Below are positions 1 through 5,683 of a stretch of 5,683 nt of DNA, piece after piece. The notes under the pieces are model-generated. The model was not told where the DNA came from, did no database searches, and worked only from the letters and a program-made list of their open reading frames with translations. Position 1 is the first letter of the stretch. Each line of letters starts with the position of its first letter. This stretch comes from an uncultured Oceanospirillaceae bacterium (GTDB lineage Bacteria > Pseudomonadota > Gammaproteobacteria > Pseudomonadales > Oceanobacteraceae): assembly GCA_937974825.1 (NCBI GenBank), contig CALJVD010000081.1:1-5683 (forward strand). The letters run 5' to 3'. Both the position numbers and the translations under genes were made by a program.

Positions 1-23
1 GCGCCCTTTGACAGTGTTTACTT

Positions 24-42
24 CTTATTAATTAATAATAAG
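24..42. repeat. AT-rich inverted repeat
   Basis: CTTATTA and TAATAAG form a 7-bp inverted repeat around five bases; the inner 14 bases (25-38) are also a perfect palindrome. It is almost pure A/T, so it may be a promoter-type melting region or simple low-complexity sequence. No function can be assigned. Confidence 0.25.
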
Positions 43-117
43 TTTCGTACATAAACCCTGTTTTATCTAGCGAAAGAAAGGAAAAACTAGTTCTTTGGGG
101 AAGAAATGAGAGGTAAG

Positions 118-132
118 TGACAATAATTGTCA
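118..132. promoter_or_regulatory. 15-bp perfect palindrome, possible operator
   Basis: TGACAAT and ATTGTCA are perfect inverted repeats around a single central A. Length and symmetry suit a dimeric repressor site. It sits in the gene-free DNA left of der, so any target would probably lie past the left edge. I cannot assign it to a known regulator. In such AT-rich DNA shorter palindromes arise by chance, but 15 bases is less expected. Confidence 0.3.
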
Positions 133-191
133 GAATAACAGCCTGTAACAATGTAATTACAAATGAAAACAGTACTTAAGCATTAGAAATT

Positions 192-229
192 ATTCATCAC
201 CGTCTTTAACAAAAAAAACAGTGATGAAT
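192..229 (-). terminator. Long-stem hairpin downstream of der, possible transcript end
   Basis: On the minus strand ATTCATCACTGT pairs with ACGGTGATGAAT as a 12-bp stem with a single U-G wobble and a 14-base loop. In plus-strand RNA the same position is a C-A mismatch, so the structure fits minus-strand (der) transcripts better. Oddly, the run of eight T lies at the loop side of the 5' arm and not after the stem, and the bases after the stem (AATTTCTAATG) make a poor U-tract. It may therefore be a Rho-dependent or 3'-protective structure and not a classic intrinsic terminator. Confidence 0.4.
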
Positions 230-253
230 TAAATTTAAGAAATAACCAAACCT

Positions 254-276
254 AAACTCCGATTAGTTAGGAGTCT
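254..276 (-). terminator. Hairpin overlapping the der stop codon, possible terminator
   Basis: On the minus strand AGACTCC pairs with GGAGTTT (seven pairs, one of them a G-U wobble) around a 9-base loop that holds the der TAA stop. The following DNA is T-rich (GGTTTGGTTATTTC) but without a clean T-run. It could be part of a weak terminator or a 3'-end stabilising hairpin. The pairing is seen; the role is inferred. Confidence 0.3.
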
Positions 277-1802
277 TGTCCTTTACGCAACTTCTTACGT
301 AATTGTTTGCGGGCTTTTTCAAGTTTGATCTTACGTTTATTGGTCGTTCTTTCGACGGCTTGTGTCTTCTTCTTACTGCTGTACTTAATTTCTTTTTTCT
401 TTTCTGAGAATGGGTTCTCGCCTTGGCGGAATTCCATACGAATAGGTGTACCAGTAATTTCTAACACACGACGGAAAGTATTGGCTAAATAACGTTTATA
501 GTCATCTGGCAGCTCGGCACTTAAATTACCGTGCAGCACCAATATAGGCGGGTTTGAGCCCCCTTGGTGAGCATAACGTAACTTAGGTCGACGATTACGA
601 ACAATAGGCGGTTGGTGCGTAGCAACAGCGTCTTCTAGGATACGAGTAAGCATGCTGGTTGACCACTTAGCCATGGCTGACTTATAGGCTTTATCTACGG
701 CTTCGTATAAATGACCGACACCTGTGCCATGCAGCGCAGAAATAAAGTGAAAGTCGGCAAAGTCTAAGAAATCAAAACGACGATCAATTTCAGACTTCAC
801 TCTTTCTCTGTCATCGGGCTGCATGCCATCCCATTTATTAATGGCAATCACTAACGCACGACCGGAGTTAAGAATAAAACTCAGCATATGCAAGTCTTGG
901 TCAACAATACCTTCACGGGCATCTAGTACCAAAATACACACATGACAGTCTTGAATTGCTTGTAGTGTTTTAATAATAGAAAACTTTTCAGCCGCTTCTG
1001 AAATATTCTTACGGCGACGCACCCCTGCAGTGTCGATGAGGGTGTAATCTTGGCCATGACGCTCGTAAGGAATGTAAATACTGTCACGCGTAGTGCCTGG
1101 TTGGTCATAAACTACTACACGCTCTTCACCTAAAAAGCGGTTAACCAGAGTCGACTTACCTACGTTCGGACGACCAACAATCGCAATTTTGATGCCTTTC
1201 ACATCTAACTGCTCATGCGCCACTTCTTCTGTGGTTGTCTCTTCATCTAAGTCGTAGATGAATTCGTTAACTTCTTCTGGCTCAGGCTCAGGTTCACCTT
1301 GGCGTAGCTTAGCATTATGCTCTTCTAAAACGTGGTCGATTAAAGTCGAAATACCACGGTTGTGCTCTGCAGCAATAGGAATTGGTTCGCCCATGCCTAG
1401 CTCATAGAAGTCACCTAGTACAAGCTCTGGGTTGCGGCCATCAATTTTGTTAGCGACTACATAGGCTTCTTTGCCAGCGCGACGCAAAATTGCGGCTAGG
1501 TTACGGTCACCGGCAGTTAAGCCAGCATGAACGTCTACCATAAAAAAGATAATGTCGGCTTCTTCAATGGCTTGGAAACTTTGCCCAGCCATTACAGAAT
1601 CAATACCGATTTCTTCACCTGAAATACCACCGGTATCAATCACAATATACGGTTCATCACCGACTTTACCTTCACCGTATTTACGGTCACGAGTAAGCCC
1701 TGCAATTTCTGCCACTAAGGCATCACGGGTTTTGGTAAGACGGTTAAAAAGTGTGGATTTGCCGACGTTTGGACGGCCCACTAAAGCAATAACAGGAAGC
1801 AT
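267..1802 (-). CDS. der: Ribosome-associated double GTPase Der (EngA)
   Basis: Der is an essential GTPase that binds the 50S subunit late in its assembly. It carries two tandem Era-like G domains followed by a KH-like domain. First G domain: G1 GRPNVGKS (9-16), Thr37 in GLTRDR, DTGG (56-59), NKID (118-121), G5-like AAEHNRG (144-150). A strongly acidic linker (about 168-201, rich in Glu and Pro) follows. Second G domain: GRPNVGKS (210-217), PGTTRDS (235-241), DTAGV (257-261), NKWD (322-325), SALHG (355-359). The KH-like domain is about 375-465. A Lys/Arg-rich tail (468-511) makes the protein 511 residues against 490 in E. coli. The ATG start matches the family N-terminus. An in-frame TGA six codons upstream leaves no better start, and no Shine-Dalgarno is seen before it. 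It is separated from bamB by 134 bases that include a terminator-like hairpin, so it may be partly independent. Confidence 0.98.
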   Translation of the reverse strand: MLPVIALVGRPNVGKSTLFNRLTKTRDALVAEIAGLTRDRKYGEGKVGDEPYIVIDTGGISGEEIGIDSVMAGQSFQAIEEADIIFFMVDVHAGLTAGDRNLAAILRRAGKEAYVVANKIDGRNPELVLGDFYELGMGEPIPIAAEHNRGISTLIDHVLEEHNAKLRQGEPEPEPEEVNEFIYDLDEETTTEEVAHEQLDVKGIKIAIVGRPNVGKSTLVNRFLGEERVVVYDQPGTTRDSIYIPYERHGQDYTLIDTAGVRRRKNISEAAEKFSIIKTLQAIQDCHVCILVLDAREGIVDQDLHMLSFILNSGRALVIAINKWDGMQPDDRERVKSEIDRRFDFLDFADFHFISALHGTGVGHLYEAVDKAYKSAMAKWSTSMLTRILEDAVATHQPPIVRNRRPKLRYAHQGGSNPPILVLHGNLSAELPDDYKRYLANTFRRVLEITGTPIRMEFRQGENPFSEKKKEIKYSSKKKTQAVERTTNKRKIKLEKARKQLRKKLRKGQDS

Positions 1803-1853
1803 ATATTCTAATGTTGATCAATAAGTGTTGAATGGTGTCATAGTGAAGGCAGA

Positions 1854-1879
1854 AAAGAGCCCAATACTTAAGGCTCTTT
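1854..1879 (-). terminator. Intrinsic terminator-like hairpin between bamB and der
   Basis: On the minus strand the arms AAAGAGCC and GGCTCTTT form a perfect 8-bp stem with a 10-base loop, and a U-G pair could close the loop further. The 3' arm runs into TTTTCT, giving a short U-tract of four in RNA. It lies 57 bases past the bamB stop and 51 bases before the der start. The U-tract on the plus strand is weaker, which favours minus-strand use. If it works, it ends part of the upstream transcription and der needs its own promoter or read-through. The short U-tract and modest GC content keep confidence moderate. Confidence 0.55.
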
Positions 1880-1936
1880 ATGTGTTTCCAAAATGACTTA
1901 TAGGTGTTTAGTTACAAGTCAAAAGTACAGTATTGG

Positions 1937-3139
1937 TTATTTTACATCCACCAACATTAACTCACCACTATTAGTATAGACTAACATGCCCTGAGAGGTA
2001 CTGATTATTTCGCTACGAATACCCATGTGCTTACCACGCATATTGCGCCATCTGGTCGCAGTGCTTTGGTTGGGGTAATCGATGTGCAAAGGTTTTGGTC
2101 TTAACAAACGGTAGGTAACTAATTCACCGTTTATTTGACTGATTAAATAGAGGTTACCTTCGTTATCGGCAACCGCTAAGTAACTTTTATAGGCGGTAAC
2201 TTGACCAAGTTTACGCCCTTCTAAACTGGTTTGTTGCCAAATTTTAGCGCCGTTTTCGGCATCGTAGGCTTGAATATGATCGTTATCGAGCGTCAGGTAT
2301 AAACTACCAAAGCTTAACTCTGGACTGGTATACGAAGAACCTTCTTCTTCCCAAACCGTCTCGCCACGCATGCTCATAGCGGCAACATTGCCGTGATAAC
2401 TGGCCGCATAGATTAACCCGCCTTCAAAGACCGGTTGACCATCAATATCGACCAAGCGTTCTAACTCTGAACGACCGTCTGGACTCGCTAATCTAACTTC
2501 CCAGCGAGGAATACCAAGCGGCTTATCTAACGCTACCACCTTACCGGTAGCAAAACCGATAATGACGAGTTGGTCTAATACTAGCGGTGCCCCTGTGCCA
2601 CGCACCGTTAAAACTGGCATCGCCGATTCATAGCTCCACACTTGTTGACCGGCGCTCAAATCGAACGAGGTTACTCGGCCATCCACTGTATGGACAAATA
2701 CTTGACGATCGTCAGCGGCAGGGGTTGAAACGGCTTCACTTGAAAGCTTAGCGGTCCAAACACTGGCGCCATTATCAGGGCTTAAGCAGTGTAAGAAACC
2801 ATTTTGTGTGGTTACTAAAAGGCAAGAAGGAGTAACTGTCACACCAGCAGTGATGGTTTCTTTTAACTTGCTTGTCCAAAGGTTTTTGCCGTTTTCTAGA
2901 TTAAGAGCAAGCACCTGACCGCTAGGGTCAGCCATGTAAATTGTATCGTCTTGCACTTCTGGCTCGATACGTAAGTACGCACCTTTTGAGCCATCGCCTA
3001 TACTGGTACGCCACTTAATTTTAAGACTGGCATCCTTGGTATAGTGCAGTTTCTCGCTGCTAGCTGTCGGCTCTTCAGGAGAAGAAGCACAACCTGTTAA
3101 AAATATAAGTCCGCAAACAAGCGCGAGAAAACGCTGCAT
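1937..3139 (-). CDS. bamB: Outer membrane protein assembly lipoprotein BamB
   Basis: BamB (YfgL) is a periplasm-facing lipoprotein of the BAM complex; it binds BamA and aids insertion of beta-barrel proteins into the outer membrane. Seen: a type II signal peptide with lipobox LTGC and lipidated Cys17. Ala at +2 fits outer-membrane sorting. An eight-bladed PQQ-type beta-propeller follows, with recurring motifs such as VLALNLENGKNLW (76-88), LHCLSPDNGASVW (116-128), VTSFDLSAGQQVW (156-168) and IQAYDAENGAKIW. The BamA-contact positions known in E. coli as Leu192, Leu194, Arg195, Asp246 and Asp248 appear here as Leu177, Val179, Arg180, Asp231 and Asp233, all at a constant offset of 15. Length is 400 against 392 residues. 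The surplus is mostly an insertion of about 24 residues in the last blade (345-377). The start overlaps the yfgM stop. A terminator-like hairpin follows the gene. Confidence 0.96.
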   Translation of the reverse strand: MQRFLALVCGLIFLTGCASSPEEPTASSEKLHYTKDASLKIKWRTSIGDGSKGAYLRIEPEVQDDTIYMADPSGQVLALNLENGKNLWTSKLKETITAGVTVTPSCLLVTTQNGFLHCLSPDNGASVWTAKLSSEAVSTPAADDRQVFVHTVDGRVTSFDLSAGQQVWSYESAMPVLTVRGTGAPLVLDQLVIIGFATGKVVALDKPLGIPRWEVRLASPDGRSELERLVDIDGQPVFEGGLIYAASYHGNVAAMSMRGETVWEEEGSSYTSPELSFGSLYLTLDNDHIQAYDAENGAKIWQQTSLEGRKLGQVTAYKSYLAVADNEGNLYLISQINGELVTYRLLRPKPLHIDYPNQSTATRWRNMRGKHMGIRSEIISTSQGMLVYTNSGELMLVDVK

Positions 3140-3795
3140 TAAATCTCTCCAGAGCTGGCTAACATATCAACTTTACGCTGCAATGAATTAGTACGCAGCC
3201 CTATTTTCTGAGCAGCCTCTAACGCTTTAGTGTAAGCGGTATGCGCTTGTGCTAACTCACCTTTCAGATACAGAGCATCGCCCTTAGCTTCTTCAAATTG
3301 AGTTGCGTACGCTTCGCTTGGCGTTGTGCTAACGATGGCTAACGCCTCATCTAGCTTTTCTTGCTGAATAAGTACCTGAGCTAAACGCGCTTGTGCTGTA
3401 TATTTAACCGCTTCATGTTTACTGCTTTCTGATAACTCAGTTAATACGGCAACGGCTTGCTCAAACTCGCCTTCTTCAGCCGCAAAGCGGGCTAAAAATA
3501 AAGCACCGAATTCTGAGTAGCTAGTGCCTTGGTATTCATCTTTAAGCTCTGTTGCCAATGCTTTCATGGCATTCAAGCTTTCTTCGTTCGCAGCAGGCTG
3601 AACGGCAGACTGCACTAACTGGTTGTATATTTGTGAAGCACTTTCAGTGGTTTGTTGTTTTTGGTCTTGCCAAAAATTCCAACCAAACCAAGCTGAAGAA
3701 ACCACTGCAACGCTTAAAATCAACGCTGTACCGTTTTCTTTCCACCATTTTTTAATGATTTCAACTTGTTCTTCTTCAGTCCGTAACTCTGCCAT
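3139..3795 (-). CDS. yfgM: YfgM family TPR protein, inner-membrane Sec-associated chaperone partner
   Basis: YfgM is a single-pass inner-membrane protein with a periplasmic TPR domain (Pfam TPR_21 type). In E. coli it pairs with PpiD at the SecYEG translocon, helps hand secreted proteins to periplasmic chaperones, and has been linked to RcsB stability. Seen: a short cytosolic N-terminus with the family signature EEEQVEIIKKWWKENG (7-22), one hydrophobic segment at about residues 22-42 rich in Trp (AWFGWNFW), then an Ala/Glu/Gln-rich helical region with TPR-like helix pairs at about 93-124, 129-160 and 166-200. Length is 218 residues against 206 in E. coli. The positive residues before the membrane segment fit an N-in topology. 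It starts behind a good Shine-Dalgarno. Its TAA stop shares one base with the bamB ATG, and the bamB ribosome site lies inside its last codons. Position between hisS and bamB supports the name. TPR boundaries are approximate. Confidence 0.93.
   Translation of the reverse strand: MAELRTEEEQVEIIKKWWKENGTALILSVAVVSSAWFGWNFWQDQKQQTTESASQIYNQLVQSAVQPAANEESLNAMKALATELKDEYQGTSYSEFGALFLARFAAEEGEFEQAVAVLTELSESSKHEAVKYTAQARLAQVLIQQEKLDEALAIVSTTPSEAYATQFEEAKGDALYLKGELAQAHTAYTKALEAAQKIGLRTNSLQRKVDMLASSGEI
3145..3150 (-). promoter_or_regulatory. bamB ribosome binding site within the end of yfgM
   Basis: The minus-strand GGAGAG encodes the Gly-Glu just before the end of YfgM and lies five bases before the bamB ATG. 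Together with the TAATG stop-start overlap it fixes the bamB start and points to translational coupling of yfgM and bamB. Confidence 0.75.
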
Positions 3796-3801
3796 GATGC
3801 T

Positions 3802-3806
3802 TCCTC
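3802..3806 (-). promoter_or_regulatory. Ribosome binding site of yfgM
   Basis: On the minus strand GAGGA lies six bases before the yfgM ATG, inside the 19-base hisS-yfgM gap. This good Shine-Dalgarno match fixes the yfgM start and shows that yfgM has independent ribosome entry even though it is probably on the same transcript as hisS. Confidence 0.75.
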
Positions 3807-3814
3807 AATTTTTA

Positions 3815-5095
3815 TTAAAATATATGTTCTGCTAACCAATCAGACACAGCGTCTAACGTCATTGTTTGCTGCTCTGCATCGGTGCGTAAATCTTTAACCG
3901 TCACGCTATTATTGGCCAGTTCATCTTCACCTAACAATAAGGCAAAGCGAGCGCCACTTTTATCGGCGCGTTTAAGCTGACTTTTAAAGCTACCACCCCC
4001 ACAATGGGTTTGAATTCTTAGCCAACCGTGGTCGCTGCGTAATCTATCAGCCAGTAGTAAGGCGCTTAGGCTTGCACCAGCACCTACTGGGCACACATAA
4101 ACATCGAGAGTGCTTAATACTTCTTCAGGAATAAGCTCTAATGTTTCTAATAATAATATTAATCGCTCAACACCCATAGCAAAACCAACAGCTGGAGTTG
4201 GTTTTCCGCCTAGCTGTTCAACTAGGCCGTCATAGCGACCACCCGCACAGACTGTGCCCTGAGCACCCAGCTTGTCGGTCACCCATTCAAATACAGTTTT
4301 GCAGTAGTAATCTAAACCACGGACTAAGCGCTGATTAATTTCATACTTAATACCGGCGGCGTCTAACACACGACGTAATTCGGTAAAATGTTCGATGCTT
4401 TCTTCGTCTAAGTAGTCGTGCAACTTAGGTGCATCGGCTAATAACGCTTGCGTTGCTGGAACCTTACTATCAAGCACGCGCAACGGGTTTGTGTGCAAGC
4501 GACGTTGGCTATCGGCGTCTAGCTGATCAGCACGCTCTTCTAAATAGGCGGTTAATGCTTCACGGTAGTTAGCACGCGCTTCGTTGCTGCCTAGGGTATT
4601 CAATTGCAAAGTAACGTGTTCAGTTAAACCAAGCTGCTCCCATAAGCGCGCGCTTAGCATAATCACTTCGGCATCGATATCTGGACTTGCAATACCAAAG
4701 GTTTCTACACCGACCTGATAAAACTGACGGTAGCGGCCTTTTTGTGGGCGCTCATGGCGAAACATTGGGCCGGTGTACCAAAGTCTTTGTGTTTGGTTGT
4801 ATAGCAACCCATGCTCTTCACAAGCACGCACACAACTGGCCGTCCCTTCTGGACGCAACGTTAAACTATCGCCATTACGGTCTTCAAAGGTGTACATTTC
4901 CTTTTCAACGATATCGGTGACTTCACCAATAGAGCGCTTAAAAAGTGCCGTTTGTTCAACGATAGGCATGCGTATTTCTGCGTAGCCGTATGCGCCTAGT
5001 AATTCTTTAACGGTGGATTCTAGATATTGCCATACCGGTGTTTGGGTAGGCAGTATGTCGTTCATACCGCGTATTGCTTGAATCTTTTTTGCCAT
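3815..5095 (-). CDS. hisS: Histidine--tRNA ligase (HisRS)
   Basis: Cytosolic class IIa aminoacyl-tRNA synthetase that charges tRNA-His in an ATP-dependent reaction and works as a homodimer. It is 426 residues long, against 424 in E. coli. Seen in order: the conserved N-terminus AIRGMNDILP (7-16); LRPEGT (80-85) with Glu83; motif 2 around FRHERPQ (112-118), with Arg113, Arg121, Gln127 and Glu131; the HisA-1 signature LVRGLDYY (257-264) with the catalytic Arg259; the HisA-2 signature CAGGRYDGL (283-291); and motif 3 GFAMGVER (304-311) with Arg311. A C-terminal anticodon-binding domain starts near residue 325 (VYVCPVG). Numbering of the active-site residues matches E. coli exactly through Arg259. 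The ATG is chosen because MAKKIQAIRGMNDILP matches the family start. Its Shine-Dalgarno is poor: AAGAG lies 11 bases upstream. The gene follows ispG by 18 bases and precedes yfgM by 19, so it is probably cotranscribed with both. Confidence 0.98.
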   Translation of the reverse strand: MAKKIQAIRGMNDILPTQTPVWQYLESTVKELLGAYGYAEIRMPIVEQTALFKRSIGEVTDIVEKEMYTFEDRNGDSLTLRPEGTASCVRACEEHGLLYNQTQRLWYTGPMFRHERPQKGRYRQFYQVGVETFGIASPDIDAEVIMLSARLWEQLGLTEHVTLQLNTLGSNEARANYREALTAYLEERADQLDADSQRRLHTNPLRVLDSKVPATQALLADAPKLHDYLDEESIEHFTELRRVLDAAGIKYEINQRLVRGLDYYCKTVFEWVTDKLGAQGTVCAGGRYDGLVEQLGGKPTPAVGFAMGVERLILLLETLELIPEEVLSTLDVYVCPVGAGASLSALLLADRLRSDHGWLRIQTHCGGGSFKSQLKRADKSGARFALLLGEDELANNSVTVKDLRTDAEQQTMTLDAVSDWLAEHIF

Positions 5096-5112
5096 CTTGT
5101 CGATAACTCTTA

Positions 5113-5128
5113 ATTAGCTTTCGCTAAT
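5113..5128 (-). other. GNRA-capped RNA hairpin at the ispG stop / hisS leader
   Basis: On the minus strand the arms ATTAGC and GCTAAT form a perfect 6-bp stem around the tetraloop GAAA, closed by a C-G pair. This is the GNRA loop class, which is unusually stable for its size. The 3' arm contains the ispG stop codon, and the structure sits 17 bases upstream of the hisS ATG. There is no U-tract after it, so it does not look like an intrinsic terminator. It could shape hisS translation initiation or mRNA processing, or it may be incidental to the ISES coding sequence. The base pairing is certain; the function is inferred. Confidence 0.4.
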
Positions 5129-5683
5129 AATTAAATTTTTACGTTGCTCTTCTAACTCAGTCGCGCGCTGTCTAATCAAACGCTCTAAATCATCGACTAA
5201 GGTGTCATTATTCAATTTACCGGCTGGTGTGCCATCGATATATACTAAGTTAGGCTGACCACCGGTTAAACCAATATCAGTTTCTTTAGCTTCACCTGGG
5301 CCGTTTACCACACAACCGATAATAGACACGCTCATATCGGTGCGAATGTCTTCAATGCGCTCTTCTAATGCATTGACTGTGCCTATCACATCAAAGTTTT
5401 GACGTGAGCAGCTTGGGCAAGCAATAAAGTTAATGCCACGAGAACGTAGCTTTAACGACTTCAGCATATCCCAGCCAACTTTAACTTCCGACACAGGATC
5501 GGCCGCTAACGACACACGAATGGTATCACCAATGCCATCCCATAATAGTAACCCTAAACCAATAGACGATTTTACAGTACCACTACGGAAACCACCGGCT
5601 TCGGTAATCCCTAAGTGTAAAGGCTGCTCAATTTGGCTAGCGATTTTGCGATAGGCTGCCACGGTCATAAACACATCAGAGGC
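5114..5683 (-). CDS. ispG: 4-hydroxy-3-methylbut-2-en-1-yl diphosphate synthase (flavodoxin), C-terminal half, 5'-truncated by the window edge
   Basis: IspG (GcpE) is the cytosolic 4Fe-4S enzyme of the MEP isoprenoid pathway that reductively converts methylerythritol cyclodiphosphate to HMBPP, using flavodoxin as electron donor. The 189 visible codons continue in frame to the window edge, so the gene is cut by the window and not broken. Seen: the TIM-barrel end with LHLGITEAGG and RVSLAADP, then the C-terminal cluster-binding domain with CPSCSRQ and GCVVNGPGEA. Counting from the first complete codon (GCC at the edge), the ligands are Cys89, Cys92, Cys124 and Glu131, which line up with E. coli Cys270, Cys273, Cys305 and Glu312 at a constant offset of 181. 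About 181 N-terminal residues are therefore missing. An in-frame GTG at 5672-5674 is an internal Val codon, not the start. The stop TAA lies in a small hairpin, and hisS begins 18 bases on. Identity is very secure. Confidence 0.97.
   Translation of the reverse strand, partial: ASDVFMTVAAYRKIASQIEQPLHLGITEAGGFRSGTVKSSIGLGLLLWDGIGDTIRVSLAADPVSEVKVGWDMLKSLKLRSRGINFIACPSCSRQNFDVIGTVNALEERIEDIRTDMSVSIIGCVVNGPGEAKETDIGLTGGQPNLVYIDGTPAGKLNNDTLVDDLERLIRQRATELEEQRKNLIISES

Larger units (their letters stand above)
1..253. other. AT-rich intergenic region downstream of der
   Basis: No open reading frame of convincing length, coding bias or ribosome site is seen on either strand, and no tRNA or rRNA-like fold is apparent. 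The stretch holds the long hairpin at 192-229, the palindromes at 24-42, 118-132 and 152-161, and otherwise A/T-rich sequence. It is most likely the spacer between der and an unseen gene to the left. Confidence 0.6.

Noticed and set aside
8..41. Plus-strand TTGACA (8-13) followed by AT-rich sequence, a possible promoter.
   Set aside because: The -35 match is perfect, but at 16-18 base spacing there is no good -10. The best one, AATAAT at 34-39, needs a 20-base spacer, and no gene follows on the plus strand.
104..118. Tiny plus-strand ORF (ATG to TGA, four residues), and on the minus strand an eight-residue ORF starting near 184, considered as leader peptides.
   Set aside because: No proper start spacing, no regulatory codon run, and no downstream gene on the same strand in view.
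307..492. Plus-strand 61-codon open frame inside der, with a hydrophobic-looking product.
   Set aside because: It is antisense to the conserved der C-terminal region, where Lys/Glu codons read backwards as Phe/Leu. It has no ribosome site or family resemblance.
1805..1810. Minus-strand TAGAAT just before the der ATG, a possible -10 box.
   Set aside because: The transcript would start inside or after the first codon, and no acceptable -35 lies 16-18 bases upstream.
1552..1824. Plus-strand 90-codon open frame opposite the start of der.
   Set aside because: It is the complement of the conserved first G domain of Der. Its length follows from the real gene's codon bias.
1897..1922. Minus-strand TTGACT and TATAAG upstream of der, a possible promoter.
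   Set aside because: Both hexamers match at five of six positions, but the spacer is only 14 bases, and the terminator-like hairpin would follow almost at once.
5672..5674. GTG as a possible start of the right-edge gene.
   Set aside because: The frame stays open to the window edge, and the codons before it (Ala-Ser-Asp) continue the IspG sequence, so this is an internal Val.

Overview
The window is a stretch of conserved core chromosome from a gammaproteobacterium. All five genes lie on the minus strand in the order ispG (only its 3' half is inside the window), hisS, yfgM, bamB, der. This is the same order and orientation as the E. coli ispG-hisS-yfgM-bamB-der block. Moderate base composition, the protein style (long basic tail on Der, 426-residue HisRS) and the AT-rich intergenic DNA suggest a marine Alteromonadales-type lineage. 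That genus-level guess is inference and was not tested.

Layout, read in the direction of transcription (right to left). ispG runs in from the right edge and ends at 5114. After 18 bases holding a GNRA-type hairpin comes hisS (5095-3815). After 19 bases with a clear Shine-Dalgarno comes yfgM (3795-3139). The yfgM stop overlaps the bamB start by one base (TAATG), so those two are very likely translationally coupled. bamB ends at 1937. The 134-base gap to der holds a terminator-like hairpin (1854-1879). der (1802-267) closes the block. The last 266 bases (1-266) hold no convincing gene. They carry two hairpins that may end der transcription, then AT-rich DNA with several short palindromes that could belong to the control region of a gene beyond the left edge.

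The genes do not form one pathway. They are housekeeping functions that travel together: isoprenoid precursor synthesis (IspG), charging of tRNA-His (HisRS), an inner-membrane TPR protein linked to the Sec translocon and periplasmic chaperones (YfgM), the outer-membrane protein assembly lipoprotein BamB, and the double GTPase Der needed for 50S subunit maturation. YfgM and BamB do make sense together, since both act on proteins on their way to the envelope.

All reading frames are intact, the key catalytic or ligand residues are present, and there is no sign of mobile DNA, CRISPR, RNA genes or horizontal transfer. I do not see an undescribed system here. The points worth a second look are modest: RNA hairpins at two gene junctions, a basic insertion in the last BamB propeller blade, a lengthened basic Der tail, and palindromes near the left edge.
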